This document shows, one piece after another, positions 25,372 through 33,624 of a DNA stretch of 64,000 nucleotides. The stretch's first letter is position 1. Each line of letters starts with the position of its first letter. Location of the stretch: positions 95,560-159,559 of the forward strand of contig NZ_LGEL01000009.1 of assembly GCF_001636695.1 (NCBI RefSeq), read 5' to 3'. The position numbers and the translations under genes were made by a program. Below the pieces are notes generated by a model. It was not told the origin of the DNA. It did not search any database and saw only the letters and a list, made by a program, of their open reading frames with translations. This DNA is from Pedobacter panaciterrae. GTDB taxonomy: Bacteria; Bacteroidota; Bacteroidia; Sphingobacteriales; Sphingobacteriaceae.

Positions 25372-25795
25372 AATAGAATTGGTAAGATGTGCTAGTAAAT
25401 ATAGTATCTATCATTTTAAAATCATAAAAAACGCATATTTTGAGTCATTTGTGTGTTTTCTGTTGTCAAATGCTTTAAAGTGCATCACTACATTTTAACT
25501 TTTCGTAAGTTTAGTTCAGGAGTTAAAAACAGTTCTTTGAAATAGAAGAGGCCGAGTTAAATAATTGCTGTTCCGGCTATGAAATTTCATGGTACATGGG
25601 GTGGTTTCAGATTGAGAAAATACGCCGATTGCACCGTATGTTATAGTTGGTTTTTGCAATAGTCATAAACCGACCTTCTTCGGGCCTCGTTCGACCAGAG
25701 CCGAATAAAAGCAAAGGCAGACCAATAGTAGGGCAGAAGGACCGGAAGGTTTCAAAAAGAAACCAAAAATCATGGCTTCTTGTATGGTATAAAAC
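25372..25795. other. 424-bp intergenic stretch without a supported gene
   Basis: It holds the upstream region of the lipoprotein at 24199 and the downstream end of the large gene at 25796. Around 25640-25800 the base composition is richer in G and C than the surroundings, and a 60-codon frame is open (25647-25829), but it has no ribosome-binding site, an odd composition and overlaps the neighbouring gene. I see no terminator, tRNA or repeat that I can name. Confidence 0.5.
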
Positions 25796-28621
25796 CTATG
25801 GAGCTATAGGAGGAAGAGGGCAGTCATGACATCTTTTAACAGTGATCTGTTCTCTTTTAATGCCTATATGCCCCTGTAGGTCGGCACCTTCAATGATGAC
25901 AGTATACATGCCCGGATTATCTGCAGTATAGAAGCTAATAGTTGCTTTACCTTCTTTGTCAGTAATAATATTTGGTGCCCAATATATGGTGGAACGTATA
26001 TCAGACATATCAGCAATGCTGTTAGATGTATATTTTGGGCTATAAAACTCTTTGGGAGTGATAAAAGACATTGGCTTATATAAATAAGTTCCGATACTCT
26101 TTTTTAAGAATGGCCCTTTACCGCCGCGGGTAGTTACTTCGATAAAGGCATGATCCCATGGTATATCAACTACTGGATTGAGGTAAGTACTTGTATAACT
26201 CATTTGATACTTCCCGCTCACCATTACTTCAATTCCTTTGATTTCTTCAGCGTCGTAATAGTCAAAGATATCTTTTAGGTACTGATAGCGTGATGTTTCA
26301 GGTGAAATGAAAAATTCAGTATTTACACCATCGATAACCAAATGAACTAACATGCTGTGCACTTTGTAATTGAGCTGTCCGGTTTTGTCAGCTCTTATCC
26401 CAAATCCTTTAACGTTTTTACTGATAAGCTCCCCTAGAGTAGTTCTACCAGCTTTTTTTAATTGTTCCTCATCAATAATGACATCTGCACCTCCGGGACC
26501 ATTTAAGTTTTTAGAGCCTTTAATTACCTTTTTTGCATTAATAACTACCTCTTTAAGTAAATTACCTCCGGTAATCCGTAATTGTTCTTTTTTTAAGTTC
26601 ACCTGATTATTTACGGTGAGATAGGTGCCAGTATCAATATTTACAAACCATGGGATAATCTGATCTGTGGATGATGAGAAAACGGGGGCTTTAAACTCAT
26701 CCATCTCAATGCCAACGTTAAAGCTTTTTCCTTTTTTGTTTTTAGCACTTATAAAGTAAGCAGGGGTATCAATTGGAGAAATCCCTCTAAAAATAAAATT
26801 TCCTTTATCATCGGTAAGTGTATCTATTACTAGTAAAGGATTTTTTGAGAATAAACTAATTGGAGATTTAGCAACAGGTTTGTTGAAAGCATTGGTTACT
26901 TTACCTTTAATTAAAAACTCCTCTTCATTTGGAAAGATTAATGGTTTTGAAGGCTTAAATATCTGGTTCCAGTTGTAACCTGCCCAACCCTGGGCTAGTA
27001 ACAAATGGTCAAGATGCTGCCACTTTTCAGAATGAGTTGCCGCATTGCTGTAATAACCCGGACTTTCTATATTGCCTTTTAAGTCTGAAGTTAATAGCAT
27101 GTAGCTTACAATTGAGTTTTCTGTAATGCTATCTACTTTAACCTGTCCATTATCTGTTACTGCAAGTGAAAAACTACCTTGTATGGGTTTTCCGGTATCA
27201 TCACTCACTTTAATATTTAAAGAAACACTGTCTCTTTGTTGGTATTGGTTTTTATCTGATTTTAACTGGATATTCAGATTGTCATTACGGTCATTGTAAA
27301 ACATCCGTTCATTCAGCCCCATTTTGCCTTCATTTATTAAAATAAGGCGAACTATACCACTTGGAAAGAGCTGTTTATTTAATGCAAATTTTAGCTGGTT
27401 TCTGTTAAACTTAACCGCTGCACCCCAACACACTATATTTCGTGCAAGGACAATTAGGTAATAAGTTTGATTGGCCGCAATTATATCTGGTGTGGATGTC
27501 AGTGTTACTTCACATGAATCACTTTTAAATAGATTCGTAACATTTAACGTTATGCCGGTACTTTCAACGGATGGAAGTTGGTACGTCTGGTATTTTCCAT
27601 CAGGTAATTGTATTCTGGCGGTATAAGTTTCTGCAATTTCAGGAACAATATTAAAAACTCCTATTCCTGCGTGCGCAGTTGTAAAAGAAGTAACTTCCTG
27701 TTGCTTATTGTTATAAATCTTACCCGATACGGCTACCCCATGGCCATCTTCATTTAAAGCCTTAAATGCGATATTAGTTTGTTCACCTGCAACTAGCTTT
27801 CCGCCTTCGGGCATAAACTGCAAGTCTATTTTTTCAGGTCGGTTTAATATTACGGGGATCGATACCCTACGACTGCCCTGACTTTTGCGTAAATCCTGAA
27901 TGCCCAGTGAGATATTTTTTGAGTATGTTTTTTCGGGTAAATCAAAACTTAATTTTAAAGCACCGTCCAAACTTGTTTCTACTTTATCTTTAAACCATGT
28001 TTTTCTACCATCCATAACGCTCACCTGCATTTCTCTTAAACCTACAGGAGCTTTGTCAAATTGATTGATCTTTAAACCCATCTCAATTTTGTCCTTGTTG
28101 TTGTCTTTTGTTAAATGCGCATTATAATTGATCAGCCAAGCTGATCCTGCATCAGTACCAATATAAAAGTGCTTCTTATACAGGTAGCTCTCTCCAAAAT
28201 TTCTCATCCAGCTGGTGTACCCGGTTAAAGTATATCCTCCCTGCGTCAGATCTTGGTCTAATCCTATATAGCCGTAGGCCATTCCACTGTTTACGGGAAC
28301 CATAATTCGCTGAATAAGCCGATTGCTGTCGTTTGAAAGCTCCAGATAAAGCACACCGCTTTTAGCAGAGTAGTTAAGGAAGGATGCATTTAGCAAATAC
28401 GCTTTAAACCACAATGTATCTCCGGCCTGATATGCCGGCTTGTCGGTTTGTAAGTAAAGCTTTTCGATTGAAAGACTATCGTTCTGCGTATTAAGCTTAG
28501 TAATGATCTGACTTAAATTTTGTTTGGTAGATACTTGAGAGAAGCTTGATGAAATGTTGAAAAGGTAAAGCAGAACACAAATAAAAATACTTGTTATAAT
28601 ATGAACGGCTTTGGTTTTCAT
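25796..28621 (-). CDS. large surface protein with MG2-like domains and a TonB-receptor plug domain
   Basis: 941 residues with a signal peptide (about 1-29, ending SFSQ). The N-terminal part has macroglobulin-like MG2 strands (LYLQTDKPAYQAGDTLWFKAYLL; SVDDTGKP-type repeats such as NQYQQRDSVSLNIKVSD). A carboxypeptidase-regulatory-like domain lies near 565-625 (KGKVTNAFNKPVAKSPI). A plug-like domain lies near 690-800 (GPGGADVIIDEEQLKKAG, TTLGELISKNVKGFGI, MLVHLVIDGV). The C-terminal stretch (STIYWAPN, GKATISFYTADNPGMY) resembles the APD region of alpha-2-macroglobulin. There is no beta-barrel, so it is not a transporter itself. Such proteins are widespread in Bacteroidota but poorly characterised; an outer-membrane assembly or nutrient-related role is inferred. 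Confidence 0.75.
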   Translation of the reverse strand: MKTKAVHIITSIFICVLLYLFNISSSFSQVSTKQNLSQIITKLNTQNDSLSIEKLYLQTDKPAYQAGDTLWFKAYLLNASFLNYSAKSGVLYLELSNDSNRLIQRIMVPVNSGMAYGYIGLDQDLTQGGYTLTGYTSWMRNFGESYLYKKHFYIGTDAGSAWLINYNAHLTKDNNKDKIEMGLKINQFDKAPVGLREMQVSVMDGRKTWFKDKVETSLDGALKLSFDLPEKTYSKNISLGIQDLRKSQGSRRVSIPVILNRPEKIDLQFMPEGGKLVAGEQTNIAFKALNEDGHGVAVSGKIYNNKQQEVTSFTTAHAGIGVFNIVPEIAETYTARIQLPDGKYQTYQLPSVESTGITLNVTNLFKSDSCEVTLTSTPDIIAANQTYYLIVLARNIVCWGAAVKFNRNQLKFALNKQLFPSGIVRLILINEGKMGLNERMFYNDRNDNLNIQLKSDKNQYQQRDSVSLNIKVSDDTGKPIQGSFSLAVTDNGQVKVDSITENSIVSYMLLTSDLKGNIESPGYYSNAATHSEKWQHLDHLLLAQGWAGYNWNQIFKPSKPLIFPNEEEFLIKGKVTNAFNKPVAKSPISLFSKNPLLVIDTLTDDKGNFIFRGISPIDTPAYFISAKNKKGKSFNVGIEMDEFKAPVFSSSTDQIIPWFVNIDTGTYLTVNNQVNLKKEQLRITGGNLLKEVVINAKKVIKGSKNLNGPGGADVIIDEEQLKKAGRTTLGELISKNVKGFGIRADKTGQLNYKVHSMLVHLVIDGVNTEFFISPETSRYQYLKDIFDYYDAEEIKGIEVMVSGKYQMSYTSTYLNPVVDIPWDHAFIEVTTRGGKGPFLKKSIGTYLYKPMSFITPKEFYSPKYTSNSIADMSDIRSTIYWAPNIITDKEGKATISFYTADNPGMYTVIIEGADLQGHIGIKREQITVKRCHDCPLPPIAP

Positions 28622-28681
28622 GGTTTGAGTATCTGGTTAAGATGGGTTAATTTCTTATAAAGATACTGATAGATAACCTTT

Positions 28682-28811
28682 TTTAAAAGAGGTGATCGTC
28701 ATCTCTCCGATAGGAGAGATGACGGCACATGCAGATGATGGTGGGTCGAAATGACGACACATGGAGATCAAGGCTCGTGGATTCTCCCAGATAGACTCAC
28801 CTTCTTTTAAA
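28682..28811. repeat. palindromic REP/MITE-like element, copy 2 (degenerate)
   Basis: GTCATCTCTCC (28698-28708), loop GATA, GGAGAGATGAC (28713-28723) is a perfect 11-bp hairpin with the family core. The outer ends TTTAAAAGAGGTGA and TCACCTTCTTTTAAA are complementary with one bulge. The interior carries ATGACGACACATG-like units related to the array at 33355. It lies between the MG2 protein gene and inositol oxygenase gene. Confidence 0.75.
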
Positions 28812-28831
28812 TAAACTTACCAGCTGGTATC

Positions 28832-29704
28832 TTAAAGCTTAACCGTTGCTGGTAAGTATTTGGCGATCAGATCTTCGTAATACGGTTTAAGTTCTGATAC
28901 AACGGGAGGTTTAGGACTTTTCGAATATAGATCGTAAGGATTAAACTTATCGACCCATTTAAACATTTCCTGATCATGAGCACTTAATAAGTGATCGTAA
29001 GCGTGTTCACGGTGCTGCGAATAAAACGAGTGGTAGCGAATCATGTACAACGCAGGCTCCGGTAAGTAATTTTTAGTGATGTGGTATAGGTACTCGTCGT
29101 GCCCCCATGACATATGGATGTTGTCGAGTCCACATTGATGTGTATATACACCGTATTTCGTATTATAACGTTCATCTGTACTATCAGGGTTAGCTGAAAA
29201 GAAATCAGGATATACAATCTTATCCGAGAACTTACAGCCCACAGGGAACGAATCTCCTACAACATTCCACTGTGGCTCTCCAAAAAGGCATAGTACCTTA
29301 CCAAGATCATGTATAAAGCCAGTTAGCACAAACCAATCCGGATGTCCGTCGGCGCGGATAGCCTCGGCAGTTTGTAACAGATGTTGTAACTGATCCAATG
29401 ATGTATCAGGATCTGAATCATCAATCAATGTATTCAGGTATTCCATTGCAGCCCACCATGGCATCTCTTTTTTATCAAACTGTAAAAAGTTAGCTTTTTT
29501 TGCAAGTACATTCCCATAGGTTTGATACTTGTGGTTCAAACGATAGAATTCACGAACGGAATCGTTTTCCGGGCTATCATAATTTCTAAATTCTTCTTTC
29601 TTTTTTTCAGGAACACCAGGTTCCGGATATCTTTTTAATACATCGTCCTCCCACACATCGAGGCTAGACAATGGAGATAGTTCCTCTTTTCTTGACTCTT
29701 TCAT
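28832..29704 (-). CDS. inositol oxygenase (myo-inositol to D-glucuronate)
   Basis: 290 residues, full length for MIOX, a non-heme di-iron oxygenase that opens the myo-inositol ring with O2 to give D-glucuronate in the cytoplasm. All expected metal ligands are present by comparison with the animal enzyme: H108 (LQHLLQTAE), H132-D133 (FIHDLGKVL), H202 ([10 protein letters not shown]), H225 ([10 protein letters not shown]) and D258 (FNPYDLYSK). The DDSDPD and [16 protein letters not shown] motifs are also intact. It is the second gene of a two-gene unit behind an SSS symporter (44-nt gap), with a divergent LacI regulator. Inositol oxygenase is mainly a eukaryotic family, so this bacterial copy probably reflects old horizontal transfer. 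Confidence 0.93.
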   Translation of the reverse strand: MKESRKEELSPLSSLDVWEDDVLKRYPEPGVPEKKKEEFRNYDSPENDSVREFYRLNHKYQTYGNVLAKKANFLQFDKKEMPWWAAMEYLNTLIDDSDPDTSLDQLQHLLQTAEAIRADGHPDWFVLTGFIHDLGKVLCLFGEPQWNVVGDSFPVGCKFSDKIVYPDFFSANPDSTDERYNTKYGVYTHQCGLDNIHMSWGHDEYLYHITKNYLPEPALYMIRYHSFYSQHREHAYDHLLSAHDQEMFKWVDKFNPYDLYSKSPKPPVVSELKPYYEDLIAKYLPATVKL

Positions 29705-29748
29705 AATGCTTAATTTTTTATAGTTAATTATTTATATTCTATTTGCTT

Positions 29749-31377
29749 TTACCAAAACACTGTATATAAAGCAGTAAGTATGCCCATAATAAGAATGGAA
29801 CCTATGGCAAAACTAGTGCTGATCTTAAACATAGAGGTGTCTACTTCAATTGCATTTTCACTGGCAATTTTTTGAGGCTTGCTCAAACTGATCACAATCA
29901 TCAGGATCACAATGACTACAAAGTCAATAGCCATTCTGTCGAGGAAAGGATAATCCGGGAAAGCACCATTTGTCCAGACAGGCAGAAACTTTAATACTGT
30001 TGAAAGTGGAATTGTGATCAATGCTCCCGTCATAGCCGCCGCAGTTGTTGTGCGTTTCCAATAAAATCCGAGCAAGAATATGGCCAGTACTCCTGGTGAA
30101 ATAAAACCCACGTATTCCTGTATAAACTGGTAAGCCTGATCAAGTGATTTTAAGGATGGCGTTACAATCGCAGCAATCAGCATGGAAACTACAACTGCCC
30201 ATCTGCCAACATTAACCATCTTTTTATCAGAGGCTGTTTTGTTGAAGTATTTTTTATAAATGTCGAGCGAAAAAATTGTAGATATACTGTTTGCTTTACC
30301 TGCCAGTGAGGCAACAATGGCCGCTGTAAGGGCAGCAAAAGCGACACCTTTCAAACCTGCCGGCAATAAATTCATTAAGGTTGGATAAGCATGATCGGGT
30401 TTCAATACACCTCCATCCGACATTTCCGTAAGAAATAAACCTTTATTGTGAAGCACATACATCACAATTCCCGGAAGGACGGCAATTATCGGTACGAGTA
30501 GTTTTAAAAATGCTGCGAATAAAATACCCTTACGCGCCGTATTTAAATCAGCACCTAATGCACGCTGTACGATGTACTGATTACAGCCCCAGTATGCCAG
30601 ATTGTTGATCAGCATGCCACCAATTAATACCGACAAGCCCGGCAGTTCCTTGTAGTATTTATTAGACGAATCAAATATCATATGAAAATGATCTGGTGCC
30701 TCGGTTCTTAAGATAGACAGACCCTTAAAAATATCCTCACCAAATCCATATTCTTTGGAAAGTAAGGAAAGGGCAAGATATGTGGTAATCAAACCACCAA
30801 AGATGAGGACCAGTACCTGGATCACATCAGTATAGCCAATAACTTTCATTCCTCCTAAAGTGACCACCATGGAAAAGATGCTCAGTCCTACGATACTCCA
30901 CTCGAAGCTGATAGGTGATATAGAGGAGATGGCTAATGCGCCGAGGTAAATGATAGAAGTAAGGTTCACAAAGACATACACCAATAACCAGAATACAGCC
31001 ATAATGGTGCTTACTTTGTCATTATACCGCTTTGATAAGAATTGCGGCATGGTAAAGATCTTGTTCTTCAGGTATACCGGAATGATAAAAATGGCTACAA
31101 TGATCAATGTTGCGGCTGCCATCCACTCGTAAGAAGCAATAGCAAGACCCAGTGCAAAGCCGGAGCCGGACATCCCAATGAAATGCTCTGCAGAAATATT
31201 AGAGGCAATCAGTGATGCCCCAATAGCCCACCAGGTGAGTGAACCCTCTGCCAGGAAAAAATCCTTCGCGCTGTTGGATGTAGTTTTTTTCTTATGATAA
31301 ATGTAATAGCCATAGCCGGCTATCGCAATAAAATAAATAAAGAAAACTACATAATCGGCGATGTCAAGATGATTCAT
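29749..31377 (-). CDS. sodium:solute symporter, SSS/SGLT family (probable inositol transporter)
   Basis: 542 residues with about 13-14 hydrophobic helices. The SGLT signature LIASNISAEHFIGMSGSG lies near residues 57-74, and further SGLT-type segments (EWMAAATLIIVAIFIIPVYL, VQRALGADLNTARKGILFAA, FLLGFYWKRTTTAAAM) are present. The family couples Na+ entry to uptake of sugars or polyols; SGLT-type members carry myo-inositol in other organisms. The direct linkage to inositol oxygenase makes myo-inositol the best substrate guess. It is the first gene of the operon and divergent from the LacI gene. Confidence 0.9.
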   Translation of the reverse strand: MNHLDIADYVVFFIYFIAIAGYGYYIYHKKKTTSNSAKDFFLAEGSLTWWAIGASLIASNISAEHFIGMSGSGFALGLAIASYEWMAAATLIIVAIFIIPVYLKNKIFTMPQFLSKRYNDKVSTIMAVFWLLVYVFVNLTSIIYLGALAISSISPISFEWSIVGLSIFSMVVTLGGMKVIGYTDVIQVLVLIFGGLITTYLALSLLSKEYGFGEDIFKGLSILRTEAPDHFHMIFDSSNKYYKELPGLSVLIGGMLINNLAYWGCNQYIVQRALGADLNTARKGILFAAFLKLLVPIIAVLPGIVMYVLHNKGLFLTEMSDGGVLKPDHAYPTLMNLLPAGLKGVAFAALTAAIVASLAGKANSISTIFSLDIYKKYFNKTASDKKMVNVGRWAVVVSMLIAAIVTPSLKSLDQAYQFIQEYVGFISPGVLAIFLLGFYWKRTTTAAAMTGALITIPLSTVLKFLPVWTNGAFPDYPFLDRMAIDFVVIVILMIVISLSKPQKIASENAIEVDTSMFKISTSFAIGSILIMGILTALYTVFW

Positions 31378-31521
31378 ATTTGGTTTGCGCTAAATCAGTT
31401 TCCCTCATATAAATGAGTTAAATTAATTATGTTACATTTGGTTAAAAGCAAAACCTTTGGGGGCATCACTTATCAAAGCTGTATATAAAAATATTAATTC
31501 TGAGTTTAAGTGGGCATTTTA

Positions 31522-31543
31522 TTTACGAATACGTTTAAGTAAA
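31522..31543. promoter_or_regulatory. candidate LacI operator between symporter and regulator genes
   Basis: TTTAC (31522-31526) and GTAAA (31539-31543) flank a centre ACGT, giving an imperfect 22-bp palindrome with the central CG typical of LacI-family operators. It lies in the divergent intergenic region. A TACATTTG box on the plus strand at 31433-31440 could serve the LacI gene. Confidence 0.35.
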
Positions 31544-31586
31544 AACACCACCATTATTGCTGAAGACTTTCAAAGTTAAAATGTAA

Positions 31587-32597
31587 ATGAAGGGAACTGT
31601 AACTGTAAAAACGCTAGCTAAAGAATTAAATATATCTATTGCCACTGTTTCGAAAGCACTAAACGACAGTTATGAAATTAGTTTGGAAACCAAGCAAAAG
31701 GTTTGGGATCTGGCCAAGAAATTAAAATATGAACGTAATCCATCGGCCAGTAACCTTCGCAGTCATAAAACAAAAACAATAGCCGTTATTATTCCGGAGA
31801 TTGCTAATAATTTCTTTTCATTAGCCATAAATGGGATTGAAGAAATAGCCAGGAAACGTGATTATCATGTTCTGATCTATCAAACCCATGAAAACAGTGA
31901 GATAGAAATTGCTTTTACGGATAGTTTGCTAAGCGGCAGGGTAGACGGGATATTGATCTCTGTTTCCAGTAACACAAATAACAAGGAGCATTTTAAAGAG
32001 CTGGTTAAGAAGATACCAGTTGTTTTCTTCGACAGGGTTTTTGAAGATATAGATGCCGTAAAAATAACTACAGATGATTACGAAAGTGCTTATAACGCAA
32101 CATGTCATTTAATAGAATGTGGGTGTAAAAAAATTGCTTACCTGTTTGCGCTTAATAATCTGATAACGGGTAAAAATAGGTTTGCCGGATATCAGAAAGC
32201 TTTAAAAGAGTATAATATGGTTTATACTGATGAGATGATTGTTAACTATGATAAAGACACTGGCAGGAACTATGAAAATATAAAGGCCATGGTATCGAGC
32301 CAGAAGCCTGATGCTGTTATTTCATCAATTGAAGACCTTGCTTTGCCTTGCTACTACGTTGCCAGGGAGTTAAACTTAAATATTCCGAAGGATCTAAAAA
32401 TATTAAGTTTTTCCAATCTTAATACGGCTCCACTTTTAAATCCATCTCTAACTACTATTGAACAGCCTGCCTTTGAAATTGGGAAGGAAGCAGCTGGTAT
32501 TCTGTTTAAAATTCTTGATAAAAAGTATTTTGAGCCTAATGAAAATCACATTTTAAAATCCAGTTTGATTAAGCGCGATTCAACATCTTGCGGTTAG
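31587..32597 (+). CDS. LacI family transcriptional regulator
   Basis: 336 residues. The N-terminal LacI helix-turn-helix with hinge is complete (TVKTLAKELNISIATVSKAL, EISLETKQKVWDLAKKLKYERNPSA). It is followed by a periplasmic-binding-protein-like effector domain (KTIAVIIPEIANNFFSLAI, GRVDGILISVS, IPVVFFDRVF, and the C-terminal LTTIEQPAFEIGKEAAGIL). It is divergent from the symporter-inositol oxygenase unit, so it most likely represses that unit and responds to myo-inositol or a product. Confidence 0.92.
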   Translation: MKGTVTVKTLAKELNISIATVSKALNDSYEISLETKQKVWDLAKKLKYERNPSASNLRSHKTKTIAVIIPEIANNFFSLAINGIEEIARKRDYHVLIYQTHENSEIEIAFTDSLLSGRVDGILISVSSNTNNKEHFKELVKKIPVVFFDRVFEDIDAVKITTDDYESAYNATCHLIECGCKKIAYLFALNNLITGKNRFAGYQKALKEYNMVYTDEMIVNYDKDTGRNYENIKAMVSSQKPDAVISSIEDLALPCYYVARELNLNIPKDLKILSFSNLNTAPLLNPSLTTIEQPAFEIGKEAAGILFKILDKKYFEPNENHILKSSLIKRDSTSCG

Positions 32598-32701
32598 CCT
32601 GTTCGTTTTTGTTATTGTATTGATTAGCAAGAATAAATAGTATCTGATCATGTAAATATTCCACAGATTTTCTTAACATTGTCTTAATCTAAATTAACCA
32701 A

Positions 32702-33256
32702 ATGGAGAATAAGCTCTTGCATCATTTATTATGGGAACGTATCAGATGTGGTGATAATGGTGCATTTTTTGATCTCTATAAAGCACTTTATTATGATCTG
32801 GTTAATTTTGGGATCCGTGTTTGCGGAGATGCCGAAACATCCGGCGAGGCGACCGATCAGGTGTTCATTACTATTTGGGAAAAGCACGAACAACTAAACA
32901 GAGTTGATAACGTACCAGCCTATCTGCGTACATTTTTAAAGCGTAAGATTTTACGACTGTTAGAACGTAAGCGTAAAATTAATGATGCTTTGCAAAATGC
33001 AGGGGCAGAGGGCGACTGGATGGAAATGTCGTACGAAGAGTTTATCGTAAAAGTTCAGACTGATGAATTGGTGCGATATAAACTGAAAAATGCCCTTGAA
33101 AAATTAACCTTCAGACAAAAACAATTAATTCATTTAAAATTCTTTGATGGGTTGAGCTATGAGCAAATAGCAGATCAAACGCAACAAACCATTAAAACTG
33201 CTTATAATACAGTTTATGATGCGCTTAAGATATTGCGTAAAGAGTTGAAAGATTAA
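32702..33256 (+). CDS. RNA polymerase sigma factor, ECF subfamily (FecI-like)
   Basis: 184 residues. Region 2 is near 25-95 (FFDLYKALYYDLVNFGIRVC, SGEATDQVFITIWEKHEQL, YLRTFLKRKILRLLERKRK) and region 4 near 125-180 (LTFRQKQLIHLKFFDGLSYEQIA, IKTAYNTVYDALKILRKEL). It is the sigma gene of a cell-surface signalling module with the FecR at 33625 and SusC/SusD at 34811-39771. Unusually, sigma and FecR genes are separated by 368 nt that hold a palindromic element starting 2 nt after this stop codon. Confidence 0.92.
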   Translation: MENKLLHHLLWERIRCGDNGAFFDLYKALYYDLVNFGIRVCGDAETSGEATDQVFITIWEKHEQLNRVDNVPAYLRTFLKRKILRLLERKRKINDALQNAGAEGDWMEMSYEEFIVKVQTDELVRYKLKNALEKLTFRQKQLIHLKFFDGLSYEQIADQTQQTIKTAYNTVYDALKILRKELKD

Positions 33257-33258
33257 TA

Positions 33259-33379
33259 AAATAAGCACATGAGCCGTCATCTCGACGATAGGAGAGATCT
33301 CTTGGTTATGCCAATTTGCTTTGTGTACATCGGCAAGAGATCTCTCCTATCGTCGAGATGACGGCTCGTGTGCTTATTT
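33259..33379. repeat. palindromic REP/MITE-like element, copy 3 (46-bp stem)
   Basis: 33259-33304 and 33334-33379 are inverted repeats of 46 bp with a single mismatch, around a 29-nt loop. The arm reads AAATAAGCAC then CGTCATCTCGACGATAGG and on to AGATCTCTTG. It shares its inner core with copy 1. It starts immediately after the ECF sigma gene, where the transcript would form a long hairpin before the FecR gene. Confidence 0.93.
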
Positions 33380-33507
33380 CGTTGTAGCAACGAGCATGTG
33401 CTATTCTTTGAAATGACGGTTCGTGTGCTATTCGTTATAATGACTACGCATGTGCTATTCTTTGAAATGACGGCATATGTGCCATTTTCCCGAGATGACG
33501 GGGTGGT
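33355..33507 (+). repeat. degenerate ~27-bp tandem repeat adjoining palindromic copy 3
   Basis: About five and a half units with the pattern AATGACGGnnCnTGTGCTAT followed by TCTTTGA or a variant, spaced about 27 bp. The first unit is the right end of the palindrome, so the array appears to have grown from the element end. No open frame with support crosses it. Confidence 0.75.
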
Positions 33508-33624
33508 AATTAACGTGTCAAATCCTGCTATTAAGCAATGTTATTCGTGTAAAGTGAAAAAAAGTAAAATTTTCTTAGGAAAAACATAAGATTTTAGGCA
33601 CTGGTATTATAAAAGCCAAATGTT

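Noticed and set aside
25647-25829. 60-residue plus-strand gene
   Set aside because: No ribosome-binding site or promoter, odd composition, and overlap with the end of the large minus-strand gene.
33355-33507. CRISPR-like array
   Set aside because: The units are degenerate, contiguous at about 27 bp without unique spacers, derive from the palindromic element, and no cas gene is near.
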